In this document: positions 1-8,145 of the stretch, piece by piece
Layout of the letters: each line of letters opens with the position of its first letter
Numbering within the stretch: the first letter of the stretch is position 1
NCBI GenBank assembly: GCA_963741405.1
Contig: CAVUHX010000038.1
Location: 62,001-126,000 of the forward strand
Length of the DNA: 64,000 nucleotides
Direction: 5' to 3'
Origin: Roseiarcus sp963741405
Lineage (GTDB): Bacteria; Pseudomonadota; Alphaproteobacteria; Rhizobiales; Beijerinckiaceae
Program-made: the position numbers and the translations under genes
The notes under the pieces: generated by a model
Told to the model about the DNA's origin: nothing
Database searches by the model: none
Seen by the model: only the letters and a program-made list of their open reading frames with translations

Positions 1-82
1 GGCATAAAACAAGCCGTTGCAACTTGTGGCGACCGGCCCCAATTCCGCCGGCGCGCGGCGCAGCGCGCTCCTGGAGGGCGAT

Positions 83-527
83 ATGAACCCGGCTTATATC
101 TCGGCATTCGCAGGCCTGGCGGGCGCGATCATCGGCGGCCTGACGTCGTTCGCAACGACTTGGCTGACGCAGCGGGCGCAGATTCTCAGCGCCCATCTCC
201 AAGCCGAAGAGGCCAAGTTGGAGGCGCTTTACACAGACTTCATCGCCGAGGCCGCGCGCCTCTTCGGCGACGCCCTGTCCCACCAGACAGACGATCCGAC
301 CGCTTTGGTGCGGCTCATCGGTCGGGCGCATGCGCCTGATTTCCGACCGCACAGTGATCGATCCCGCGTTGCGGGTCGAAGACACGCTCGTCGAAACCGA
401 CCTCGGGCCAAACCAGACCCTTCGCGAAGCGATGGAGTGCGCCCATAAGGGCGGAATGAACTTCCTGACCGAATTCGGCGAAGCGGCCAGGAAAGACCTC
501 GCCGCCCGCGGAACCGCTGTCCGGTGA
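83..527 (+). pseudogene. Small membrane-anchored protein, frame interrupted
   Basis: An ATG at 83 follows a good ribosome site (ctggaggg). The first reading frame gives a protein with one N-terminal membrane helix (about residues 5-25, rich in Ala/Gly/Ile) followed by a helical, coiled-coil-like stretch. Near 315-335 this frame turns into Arg-rich nonsense, while the frame one base over continues smoothly (MRLISDRTVIDPALRVED and on) to a stop at 527. Together they would make about 147 residues. The junction is at cggtcgggcgcatgcg, where one surplus base explains the shift. I do not recognise a function; the layout suits a short single-pass inner-membrane protein. It may be a real pseudogene or a one-base sequence error. 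Confidence 0.55.
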
Positions 528-877
528 CTCCTGCCCAACTTGCGCGGGCAATTTCTGATTCGCTCGCAAGATTGTCGCGATCGCAAGCGCAGCTTAACGT
601 CGATTCGCGCCGTTCGACCGCTCGGGACGAATGTTTTGCGTCGGGTCGAATTGGCGCGCTTGAAGCTTCTTTCAGGAACGGCAGCTACTGTGCAGGGCTT
701 TCGTAGCGCCTCCGGCAGCTTTCTGGAGTTCTCTGCCTGTAGGAGGCCGATCGGGAAGGACCGCAAAGGGTCGAAACCCGAAATTCAAACTGAGACATTG
801 CCCGGAAGGGTCGGCAGTTGCTCAGCCCGCCCAGTGAATGACAGGATCGGCGGCCGAACCAAACGACGGAGGACGGC
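528..877. other. Intergenic region, no gene seen
   Basis: About 350 bases between the broken membrane-protein gene and the CusF-like gene. Short open frames exist on both strands, but none has a ribosome site or protein-like composition. The promoter of the CusF-like gene should lie here; I could not assign clear -35/-10 boxes. Confidence 0.4.
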
Positions 878-1189
878 ATGAGACTGTGGCCGCGGTTCGC
901 TGGAGCCGTGTTGGCTCTCGGAATGGCGACGGGCGCCGCCGGAGCGCAGGAGGCGACGTCGGGCGTCTTCGCCGGACGCGGCGTGGTCGAAGCCGTTCAG
1001 GCCGGGACGGGCGTCCTGACAATCAAGCACGACGACATCAAGGGCTTCATGCCGGCGATGGAAATGATGTACAAAGTGAAAAGCCCAGAGCTCAGCAAGA
1101 ACTTGCGGCCGGGCGACGTCATCGACTTCCAGATCGACGCGTCGAAATACACCATCGTTCAGGTGAAGCGCGTCGCGCCCGCCAAATAA
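878..1189 (+). CDS. CusF-like periplasmic copper-binding protein
   Basis: A 103-residue protein with a clear signal peptide (cleavage near GAAGAQEA) and a CusF-type beta-barrel domain at about residues 33-100. The segment KHDDIKGFMPAMEMMYKV carries the Met-x-Met pair and upstream His used by CusF for Cu(I)/Ag(I). The closing GDVIDFQID and YTIVQVKRV strands fit the same fold. The usual aromatic next to the metal (Trp in CusF) is not obvious; Phe in GFMPAM may stand in. GGAGGA sits five bases before the ATG. CusF proteins ferry copper in the periplasm to CusCBA efflux, but no efflux genes are nearby. Its stop is only four bases from that of the convergent cytochrome gene, so it may instead serve the redox proteins beside it; that link is inference. 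Confidence 0.8.
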   Translation: MRLWPRFAGAVLALGMATGAAGAQEATSGVFAGRGVVEAVQAGTGVLTIKHDDIKGFMPAMEMMYKVKSPELSKNLRPGDVIDFQIDASKYTIVQVKRVAPAK

Positions 1190-1193
1190 GGGC

Positions 1194-2606
1194 TCACTGC
1201 ACCGCCGCGAGGATCCCCGCGAAGTCCCGGCCCCGCGAGTTGGCGACGCCGGCGTGGCAGGACATGCAGCTCGAGGGCGCGTCCTGCAGGTAGGTCTCCA
1301 TCGTCGTGTTGACGAGGTTCTCCTCGCCTTCAGCGGCATCGTTCGAGGATTGGTAGTTTTCCTTCGGAGTGTTCGGGTCGACCGTAAGGCCTGGAAAGAA
1401 GCGTCCATCGTTCTGTGGCCCGGGCGGCGCCGGCATGGTCGGCCACTGGCTCGCGACCAGCATGTAGTGTTCCCACACCGTGCCCTTGATTCCGGGGAGA
1501 GCCCAGTAGGCCCGGTTCATCGCCATGGTCGACGGGTGGACGGGATGGCGGCGCGTCACCTGCATCGGCTCGGGATCGAGCTTTGGCGGGTTGCTCATGC
1601 TGATCGGCTTTGTCTCGGGCGAGCCGAGCAGGGGCAGGGCGCGTTCCGGATGGGCGGCGTCGAAGAAGGAATAGGGTGCGCCGGCGTCTTTGGCGTCGGG
1701 CTCGCGGGCTTCGCCCTCGCCGGCCGGCGGAACATTGTCGATCTGCTCGAAGGTGCTCCACAGCCACTGGGGCCGGTAGCGTGTCTTGACCATGATGTGG
1801 AAGCCCACGAGCCCGACGTCGGCCGGCGAGCAGACGACCTGACCGGCCGCCAGGCTCTTGGCGACGTCGACCACTTCGGCGTCCTTCACAACATAATAGC
1901 GCGCACGCACCGCCGGCGTGTCCGCTTCCGTCATCAGGCGCCATGACGCCTTGATCGCGATCGACCCGACCGGCAGGTTCGCCGGGTGGTTCTCGTCCGG
2001 CAGATTGCGGCCCTCGCTCCAGCCGGCGCCGGCGATGGCGTCATATTCAGGCTCGTTCACGTGGACCTCGTAACGCGTATAGGTCCGGTTTTGCGCCACC
2101 AGCGGATTGAGGAACTCGGCCAAAGTGAAGCCGGGTTGGTTGAACTCGGCGTAGGGGGTGAACGAGGCGAGTGTCTTTGCGCGGTTGTCGAAGCTCGCCC
2201 CGCAGGGGTTGCGTCCGCCGTAGCTCCCCCACGGAGAGGGCGCGATCGGCTTGCCGTCGCGGCCGACCTGGAACAGTTCGTAGCGCGCCTTGAACGTCTC
2301 CCAGACGCGAGGACCAGCGTCCCCTAGGGTCTTGGCGCGATCGGGCTCGCCGCGATGCTCGGCGCCAGCAAGCGCCGGCCAGTTGAGCGCGATGAAGGCG
2401 CGCCAGGCGAAATTGTCGAAGGTCGGGTAGGGGTCCACGCGGGTCGAGGGCGCGTCGTCGATTCGGTCGGGCGAGACGAGCGGGCTCAAGTCCTCGGCCG
2501 CGGCAAGGCACGGAAACGCGACGAAGCCGAGGAGCGCCGCGGCCGCGCGCAGCCGCAGTTGCCGCCTGCCGACCGAGACCCCGTGGCTTCCGCGCCCGCC
2601 CGGCAT
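1194..2606 (-). CDS. Cytochrome c family protein with C-terminal heme motif
   Basis: A 470-residue exported protein. The N-terminus has a basic stretch and a hydrophobic core ending AAAEDLS, a likely signal peptide. The body begins with a conserved block around DNFAWRAFIALNWPAL and ends with a single CxxCH heme site (SSCMSCHAG) about 25 residues from the C-terminus. This matches large monoheme cytochrome c family proteins of Rhizobiales and related bacteria, whose exact role is not established. GAGGAGG lies 11 bases upstream of the ATG. It is the last of four minus-strand genes (HiPIP, cytochrome-porin, CHRD protein, this one) that could be one transcript. A function as a periplasmic electron carrier or oxidase is inference. 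Confidence 0.75.
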   Translation of the reverse strand: MPGGRGSHGVSVGRRQLRLRAAAALLGFVAFPCLAAAEDLSPLVSPDRIDDAPSTRVDPYPTFDNFAWRAFIALNWPALAGAEHRGEPDRAKTLGDAGPRVWETFKARYELFQVGRDGKPIAPSPWGSYGGRNPCGASFDNRAKTLASFTPYAEFNQPGFTLAEFLNPLVAQNRTYTRYEVHVNEPEYDAIAGAGWSEGRNLPDENHPANLPVGSIAIKASWRLMTEADTPAVRARYYVVKDAEVVDVAKSLAAGQVVCSPADVGLVGFHIMVKTRYRPQWLWSTFEQIDNVPPAGEGEAREPDAKDAGAPYSFFDAAHPERALPLLGSPETKPISMSNPPKLDPEPMQVTRRHPVHPSTMAMNRAYWALPGIKGTVWEHYMLVASQWPTMPAPPGPQNDGRFFPGLTVDPNTPKENYQSSNDAAEGEENLVNTTMETYLQDAPSSCMSCHAGVANSRGRDFAGILAAVQ

Positions 2607-2726
2607 CGCTTTCAGCGCCTCCTCGTTTTCCGCAGCGACTCCGCGCCGTCCAAGGCGATCATGCCCATCCTGCTGCCAGGCCGGCCAGCGCCCCGACTGA
2701 GCGTGATGACGACGACCCGGACGCCG

Positions 2727-3218
2727 TCATCGGCGAACGACGGGACCGCGGATTTCGCCGGCGGGAAACTTTGTCGAGTGAAGGTTGAAGTAGTAGCGGC
2801 CGTCTTTCAGGTCCTTGGCCTGGGTGTCGTCAATCTTGGCCACGCCATGGAACGGGCTTGCGAGATTGCCGGGCGTTCCGACCTGGATTGGCGCGTTCTC
2901 TTCCGGGGTGAGCCCAAGATAGGAGATAGGTCCGTGGAAGTGGGCGCCGATCGGGGGGCTCGACAGGCCTGAATAGGTGACCGTCCATTCGAGCGTGTTG
3001 GTGTCCGTGTCGAAGACCCCCTGCATGAGCCCACGGGCCGGACTGTTGTTCGGCGGCACTTCGCCCGCGCCGGTCAGCGTGGCCTGGATCGGGATCTTCA
3101 AGGCTAGGGCGCAGGATGCCGACGCCACGAGCGCGGCGCAAGCGAGAGCGATCGTCGTCAGGCGCCTGCCTGACGCCGCGATGCGGAAAACGCCATTGCG
3201 GCGGGCCGTGGCCGACAT
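2727..3218 (-). CDS. CHRD domain-containing secreted protein
   Basis: About 163 residues: an N-terminal signal peptide (core TIALACAALVASASCALA), then one CHRD domain running to the C-terminus. Typical CHRD features are visible: the opening LTGAGEVPPNNSPARG, the central GAHFHGP, and the closing GRYYFNLHSTKFPAGEIRG. CHRD domains occur in chordin and in many bacterial secreted proteins; their bacterial role is unknown. The start was placed at 3218 because a GGGAGGA site lies about six bases before that ATG; the ATG six bases further upstream would abut the site. It is 80 bases downstream of the cytochrome-porin gene on the same strand, so co-expression is likely. Confidence 0.82.
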   Translation of the reverse strand: MSATARRNGVFRIAASGRRLTTIALACAALVASASCALALKIPIQATLTGAGEVPPNNSPARGLMQGVFDTDTNTLEWTVTYSGLSSPPIGAHFHGPISYLGLTPEENAPIQVGTPGNLASPFHGVAKIDDTQAKDLKDGRYYFNLHSTKFPAGEIRGPVVRR

Positions 3219-3297
3219 ATCCATTCCTCCCGTGTTCACTTTGCGCCTCGGCCGTCCGTCAGGCGGCCGCTCGGCTTCCTGGTCGCCCCGCCGAGGT

Positions 3298-4758
3298 TCA
3301 GAACGCGACCCACGCATAAGCGAACACCGAATTGTTGCCCGCCGCGTTGTGGGTGCCGCCGAGATAGGACCCGTCGAAATTGTTCGTCCCACCGTAGACA
3401 TGGAAATATTCGGTGAACTGCACGCCGAGGCGGACGTTGGTCGTGGAGTAGGGGAACGGAGCACCGTGACTGAAGGGGATGTAGGCGAGGTCCACGATCA
3501 TGCCGTCGCCCTTCGGACTGTTGTTGAAGCTGGCGCCGACCGGTCCATTGACCGGCGTGCAGAACGGATTGTAGCCGGAGCCGTACAGGTTGCAGTCGCT
3601 GGAGCCGGTGACATTGAAGTAGCCGAGTCCGATGCTGTAGGTGTGATCCCACACGAACGACGCGTTGGCCTTGAAGCTGTTGAGCGTGTTGCTGAGGTTG
3701 GACGAATTGGACAGCGCGTAGGTCGCGTTCAGCTTCTGCCATTCCATGATGTCGGTCAGCTTCACCGTGACGGAGTACTGATCGCCGTCGTACTGGTATT
3801 GGGAATCGAAGCCGACGTCGAGATAATTGTCGGAGCCGTACCCGTACTGCCGGCCGGGCACGACCTGGCCGTACATGCCGAACGTGCCGACCATCAGGTA
3901 ATGATCGCCCCAATGCGGCTCGAACGCGACGCGCCAGTAGGGTGCGACGTTGGTGACGGCGTCCGTCGTATTGAACGCTCCGATGTTGCCGTCATTGAGC
4001 GCCTGCAGGGCGCCTACCGGAAGACCTTTGTAGGCCGTGAAGTCGGCGTACAGCATGTCGTCCCAGAACACATAGGCGCCGGCGCCGCCGACGATCGTGG
4101 TGTAGCCTCCCTCGATGTGGGTGGACGGCGGCCCAAAGGCCGGCGCGATGGTCGAAGAGATCTGTGGCCAGCCCCAGGACGGGGTCGTGTTCCAGGGATC
4201 TTCGACGGTCGGCGTGTTGTTGGCGTCGAGGCCCCAGATGGTGTCCTTGCCGAACAGCTTGAACGTGTCGGCGTAGCGGATGTCGGACGCGTCGAGACTG
4301 ACCGTGCCGCCGACGGGGTCACCGGTGATCTGGATGAACGACCCGAGATTGCCGTAGAGGCGGCCGGCGACGAAGCCCGAGACCTGCTGGGAGAGGAGAT
4401 TGTCGTTGGTGTGCAGGCCGGGGGCGGGCGGGGCGTCCTGTGGCGAATTGGTGTGGGTGAAGCCGCCCATGTACATGGCGGCGATCGGCGGGCCCTGCCA
4501 GTCGCCGCCGCTCAGCGTGTAGCCGCCGATCTTGAAGCGGCGGCCGAAGGGGGTGAGTTCCGGGAACGCGGTGTGACAGGCGGCGCAGGGCTGCCCCGTT
4601 TGTCGGGCGTAGCTTGGCAGCGCCTCGGCGGGGCCGGCGCTGACCGCGAGCAGGGACGCCGCTCCCGCGACGACGGACGCCAAGGCGGCGCCGACGGCGG
4701 AGAGTTTCATTCCCATGGCGCGGAGCGCTCCTGCGTGAACCCGAACCGTCACTCGCAT
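3298..4758 (-). CDS. Monoheme cytochrome-porin fusion, Cyc2-like
   Basis: A 486-residue outer-membrane protein candidate. After a long signal peptide (mature start near ALPSYARQ) comes one heme motif, C58-A-A-C61-H62, in the context PSYARQTGQPCAACH followed by FPELTPFGRRFKIGGYTL. The remaining 400 residues are Gly/Asn/Tyr/Thr-rich with alternating hydrophobicity and end in an aromatic residue (YAWVAF), as expected of a beta-barrel. This layout, and the ARQTG-C-x2-CH...FGR-FK-GYTL signature, resemble Cyc2, the fused cytochrome-porin that oxidises Fe(II) outside the cell in iron-oxidising bacteria. Similar fusions of unknown role also exist in other proteobacteria, so iron oxidation is not proven. 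GAGG lies five bases before the ATG. A HiPIP, a plausible periplasmic partner, is encoded 170 bases upstream on the same strand. Confidence 0.72.
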   Translation of the reverse strand: MRVTVRVHAGALRAMGMKLSAVGAALASVVAGAASLLAVSAGPAEALPSYARQTGQPCAACHTAFPELTPFGRRFKIGGYTLSGGDWQGPPIAAMYMGGFTHTNSPQDAPPAPGLHTNDNLLSQQVSGFVAGRLYGNLGSFIQITGDPVGGTVSLDASDIRYADTFKLFGKDTIWGLDANNTPTVEDPWNTTPSWGWPQISSTIAPAFGPPSTHIEGGYTTIVGGAGAYVFWDDMLYADFTAYKGLPVGALQALNDGNIGAFNTTDAVTNVAPYWRVAFEPHWGDHYLMVGTFGMYGQVVPGRQYGYGSDNYLDVGFDSQYQYDGDQYSVTVKLTDIMEWQKLNATYALSNSSNLSNTLNSFKANASFVWDHTYSIGLGYFNVTGSSDCNLYGSGYNPFCTPVNGPVGASFNNSPKGDGMIVDLAYIPFSHGAPFPYSTTNVRLGVQFTEYFHVYGGTNNFDGSYLGGTHNAAGNNSVFAYAWVAF

Positions 4759-4927
4759 CGTTCCTCGCCCCCGTGGGTACTTTTGGCCCCGATCGCATGC
4801 GATGTCCGCCAGACGACGGGCGACGCATGCGACTCGGCGTTGTACAGACTTGTATTTCTAGATAGCTGGCACGCAAAATTGACTGAGTAAAGTTACAATG
4901 TGTCCCGGCATCCGTCGGCAGACGGTT

Positions 4928-5194
4928 TCACCCCGGTTTCTTGACGAACAGCGTGCAATAGCCGGTCGGCGCGATCGTCCCGTCGACGCTCTTGCACGCG
5001 TTCGGAGCGATGAACAGGTTGCAGCCGCTGCATTGCTTGCCGTCCTTCGGCGAAGTCTGATAGCGAACGGCGGCCTGGGCCAGCTTGGCCGCCTTCGCAC
5101 CGGTGGCGGCGAGGACAAGCGCCGGAACGGCGCCGGCGGCCGCCAGAAGAACTGTCCGCCGGTTCATCGGCGCCGAATTAGCCTGATCCTTCAT
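4928..5194 (-). CDS. High-potential iron-sulfur protein (HiPIP)
   Basis: An 88-residue precursor with a twin-arginine-like N-terminus (MNRRTVLLAAAGAVPALVLAA), consistent with Tat export of a folded Fe-S protein. The C-terminal half has the HiPIP cysteine pattern: QCSGCNLF, then ACKSV, then GYCTLF, four cysteines for a [4Fe-4S] cluster. HiPIPs carry single electrons in the periplasm at high potential, for example to reaction centres or terminal oxidases, and Iro of iron oxidisers belongs to the family. The start at 5194 was chosen because GGAGG sits about nine bases upstream; an earlier in-frame ATG lacks a site. It is probably the first gene of the four-gene minus-strand series with the cytochrome-porin. 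Confidence 0.9.
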   Translation of the reverse strand: MKDQANSAPMNRRTVLLAAAGAVPALVLAATGAKAAKLAQAAVRYQTSPKDGKQCSGCNLFIAPNACKSVDGTIAPTGYCTLFVKKPG

Positions 5195-5843
5195 TGATTC
5201 CTTCCTCCGATTCCGTTGCCGCAATTCGGCGGCGTCTCACGGTCGCCCGTGCATCGTCTCGTGGCCCGCGAAACAACTCGATGGCCGCAGGTCAACTGCG
5301 TCACCACGCTGCCATTCGAATTTCATCTTGATCAATCCGTCCGCCCCGCGACCAAAGAGCGCACGCTTCGGCTTTGGACCTCGCAATGCCCGGCGAAGGG
5401 GTGGGAAGCGGATGGCGAAACCGTGTCCGCAACTATAACTTTTGCCAATGTCGGAGTGGCGCGCCAGATACGCTTCTGTCCGTGTTGATGAATTTGGCTT
5501 GCGTCGGTCACCGGGTTTTCGAGACCGCCTTCCGGATCCAGTCGTCAGACTGTCGCCATGCGTCGCTCCCCATCCGACGAAATTAATTTTTAGAACCGGC
5601 GGAATCAAACCGCGCGAAGCCTCTTGCGACATTGGCGAACGGTAATCTTCGAACCGCAAAAGCGGCTGATTGGGGCGCGAATTCGACTGCGCACGCCGTC
5701 CTGCCGCTCGTCATCCTGCACTTGGCGGGCGTCGCCCTGGCGAGCGTCCGGCGCCGGGAGAATCGGGTTTCGGGCGATGGTGGTCGGCGTCAAGCGGGCA
5801 GCTGAACCCGGCGACATCGCTTGAATATCGGAAGGAGGACTCT
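5195..5843. other. 650-base intergenic region with one copy of a paired repeat
   Basis: I see no convincing gene. The stretch contains a block at about 5411-5456 (gatggcgaaa, then ctataacttttgccaatgt) and, 100 bases later, gactgtcgccatg; all three recur in order in the next gap (6196-6330). The promoter of the HiPIP gene (leftward) and of the small gene at 5844 (rightward) should be here. Confidence 0.5.
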
Positions 5844-6071
5844 ATGAGTGAATTGGTCGACGAGGGTGCGCCGTTCTTCTTCGCCACGCACGAGCCGCCA
5901 ACGGCGAGTGCGATCGACGACGACGTCTACCTGACCGTGACGACGTCCCTGCCCGGCGATCCGGGCAAGGTGGAGACGGTCGACATCATTCTGTCGCTCG
6001 AGTACGCGAAACACGCGGTCGTCCAGCTTTCCCGGGCTGTCACGCAGGCAGCGAGCAACGAAGCCCGCTAA
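5844..6071 (+). CDS. Small acidic protein of unknown function
   Basis: A 75-residue protein with no signal peptide or membrane segment. It starts with an acidic region (MSELVDEGAPFFFATHE), has a central beta-like stretch (DDVYLTVTTSLPGDPG) and ends in an amphipathic helix (VVQLSRAVTQAASNEAR). The ribosome site is excellent (GGAAGGAGG seven bases before the ATG), which is the main support for its being real. It lies between two copies of the paired repeat and is followed by another small gene. I do not recognise the family. Confidence 0.65.
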   Translation: MSELVDEGAPFFFATHEPPTASAIDDDVYLTVTTSLPGDPGKVETVDIILSLEYAKHAVVQLSRAVTQAASNEAR

Positions 6072-6449
6072 GCTGCGGAGCGCTCTTCGTTCGGGTTCCG
6101 CGGTTGCGAGGCGTCGCCCCGAACACCGGGACCGTCGAGGCGCGCGGCGAGAGTTCTTGTTGTTCGCGACCGGCGCTGGCTCGCCGGCGCCCAAGCGCGA
6201 TGGCGAAAAGGCGCCGGCAGCTATAACTTTTGCCAATGTGGGCGCTCGAAGCGAGCCGGGTAAGACCCTGTTTACGTCCGCCCTCCAGTGTCGCAGGCGA
6301 CGATTGGACTGCCGCCATGGAGCGCGCAGAGGCATGACGCCGCTCTTTCCGGTCGGTCTGGTGTGACATGTCCCCCTCGATAGCCGACCGAAGCTCACGC
6401 GCTCGCGGTCGCCCGAACGTCCCGTCCTTTGAAAACCGGAGAACCATCG
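6072..6449. other. Intergenic region with second copy of the paired repeat
   Basis: No gene seen. At 6198-6238 it repeats gatggcgaaa and ctataacttttgccaatgt found in the previous gap, and near 6310 gactgccgccatg. The likely role is regulatory or structural because it precedes the small gene at 6450. Confidence 0.45.
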
Positions 6450-6674
6450 ATGTCAGTTGCTTCCGTTTCGGCCCCGTCCACTCCGGCAGCGAGCCCTCCG
6501 CCGGTCGCCGCCGGTCCCGCTCGAGCGGCGGACGGCGACTATAAGGCGGCCAGCGCGCGTACGTCCCAGACTAGGGATTCCGATGGGGATTTCAAGCCGA
6601 TGGCGCGGGCCGCCGCGGCGCAGAGCTCCGCGGCGGTTCAGGCGTCTCTGACGTCGCTGAAGGTTGGAGGATAA
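6450..6674 (+). CDS. Small Ala/Pro-rich protein with DGDYK/DGDFK motifs
   Basis: A 74-residue low-complexity protein rich in Ala, Ser and Pro. Two related motifs stand out, DGDYKAA and DGDFKPM, about 20 residues apart, followed by an alanine-rich tail ending SLTSLKVGG. There is no signal peptide. The ATG at 6450 was preferred over one 21 bases upstream because a GGAGA site lies about eight bases before it. Composition and the repeated motif suggest a disordered cytoplasmic protein; the function is unknown. Confidence 0.55.
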   Translation: MSVASVSAPSTPAASPPPVAAGPARAADGDYKAASARTSQTRDSDGDFKPMARAAAAQSSAAVQASLTSLKVGG

Positions 6675-6780
6675 GCCAGGCGCAGTGGCGCGCGGACGGG
6701 CTCGGCCAATGCCCGTCCCGCTGTCGAACTTTCCCGCCGTCGCCCACGCGACAAAACGAAGCCCGTTGATGCTGCCGCGC

Positions 6781-8145
6781 TCATTCCTCCAGGCCGGCAG
6801 TCGCCAGCGTGACCCTGAGGCCGGGACCGTTGTCGGAGGCGGCGCATTCGAAATGGTGCAGATCGGCGATTGCGGCGACGAGGCTGAGGCCCAGTCCCGT
6901 TCCAGGCGATGTCCGCGCCGCTTCGACCCGGTAAAACCGCTGGAAGATGGCCTTGAGTTCCCCGGGCGCGACCCCGGGGCCGTCGTCGGCCACGACCAGC
7001 GACATGCCGTCGGGAGTCCTTCGCCCGCTGACCTCGACGCGGACTCCAGCCTGGTTGTGGCGCAGCGCGTTGTCGAGCAGGTTTGCGATCATCTGGACCA
7101 GCAGCTCCCTGTCGCCTGCCATTGGCAGCGGCTCGTCGAGGCGCGCGACGAGCGTCTTGCCTTCGTCCTCGGCCGCCGGCTGAAACGCTTCGACGACCTC
7201 GCCTGCGACTTTGGCGAGATCGAGCGGCCGGAAGGCCGCCCGACGCGCGCCGGCCTCGATCTGGCCGATGCGCAGGAGCGCGTCAAAGGTCTCCAGCACG
7301 CCTTCAATTTCGGCAATCGTGGATTCTATTGCTGTTCTGACCGCTTCCTTTGACGCGTCTGCGTCTCGGGCCGCCTCCAGGCGGCGCAGCATGCTGGCGA
7401 GCGGCTTGCGCAGGTCATGGGCGATATCGGCGCTAACCTGCTTGTTGGCGATGAGCAGCTTCTCGATGCGGTCGAACAGGCGGTTGAAGGTGCGGGCGAG
7501 CGCGGTCAGGTCGTCGTTTGCGGGTGAGAGCGGAATTCGGCGGCTCCAGTCGCCGGCCATGAGCCGCTGGGCGGTAAGCGCCATCGAATCGATACGGCGT
7601 AGAAACTGCGCGCTGAGCCACAGGCCGCTCACCGTTCCGAGAACGAGGGTCGCCGCGACCGCCCACCCAAAGGCGGAGAGAACGCCGCTGAGGATGTCGT
7701 CCAGGCGGCTCTCCTCGTCGCCGACAATGAGGGTCGAGCCGTCGGGCAGCGGCGTGACGAGCGCGCGAGCCTTTTCCGGGTTTGATTCGGGCGGCTCGCC
7801 GGGCTCCGTTTCGCGCGCCTCGATCCACCCGCGCGGAGGAAGCGCCATGGAGCTTAGATTGCCGGTCAGTCGCCCTCCGCCCGGGGCTAACAGCTCATAG
7901 GCGAACGAGGGGCGTGGTCCCCGGGCCTGGATCGCTTGCGCCAGCCGGTCGCGGCCCCCTTCATTGAACGCGTCGCGCATCGCGCCGGTCTCCTCGACGA
8001 TCCGGTCGTCGAAGTCGGCGAGGATCTCGCGGCGGACCAGGACATAGACGAAAGCCCCGAGGGCCAGCGCGGAAGCGATGAACAGCGCGAGATAGATCGT
8101 CGCCAGCCGGAAGCTGGTCGTTCTAAGGAGCCGGATTCGGGACAC
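6781..8145 (-). CDS. Two-component sensor histidine kinase
   Basis: A 454-residue membrane kinase. A first helix at about residues 13-34 and a second at about 163-185 flank a periplasmic sensor region of roughly 125 residues. A HAMP linker follows, then the HisKA dimerisation helix with the phospho-acceptor His in DIAHDLRKPL, and a HATPase domain with the N box (NLLDNALRHN), G1 box (DDGPGV) and G2 box (GTGLGLSLV). The start codon lies inside the end of the response-regulator gene (23-base overlap), so the two are translationally coupled. It would phosphorylate the OmpR-type partner. The signal is unknown; the neighbouring redox and copper genes are candidates for the regulon. Confidence 0.93.
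   Translation of the reverse strand: MSRIRLLRTTSFRLATIYLALFIASALALGAFVYVLVRREILADFDDRIVEETGAMRDAFNEGGRDRLAQAIQARGPRPSFAYELLAPGGGRLTGNLSSMALPPRGWIEARETEPGEPPESNPEKARALVTPLPDGSTLIVGDEESRLDDILSGVLSAFGWAVAATLVLGTVSGLWLSAQFLRRIDSMALTAQRLMAGDWSRRIPLSPANDDLTALARTFNRLFDRIEKLLIANKQVSADIAHDLRKPLASMLRRLEAARDADASKEAVRTAIESTIAEIEGVLETFDALLRIGQIEAGARRAAFRPLDLAKVAGEVVEAFQPAAEDEGKTLVARLDEPLPMAGDRELLVQMIANLLDNALRHNQAGVRVEVSGRRTPDGMSLVVADDGPGVAPGELKAIFQRFYRVEAARTSPGTGLGLSLVAAIADLHHFECAASDNGPGLRVTLATAGLEE

Noticed and set aside
4867..4885. Sigma-54 promoter (TGGCACG then TTGAC)
   Set aside because: The spacing between GG and the second element is off by one, the -12 GC is missing, and it points away from the HiPIP and cytochrome-porin genes.
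2977..4890. Long plus-strand open frame (637 codons) opposite the cytochrome-porin gene
   Set aside because: Shadow of high-GC coding sequence; composition is Val/Gly/Arg-rich with no family motif, and the minus strand has a signal peptide and heme site.
5500..5545. tRNA-like stretch (gggttttcgagaccgcc)
   Set aside because: No acceptor stem pairing, no T-loop GTTCGA-type motif in the right place and no anticodon arm.
5237..5659. 140-codon minus-strand frame in the gap before the small gene
   Set aside because: No ribosome site. The apparent similarity to the frame at 6040-6447 (IGKSYSC) comes only from the shared non-coding repeat.
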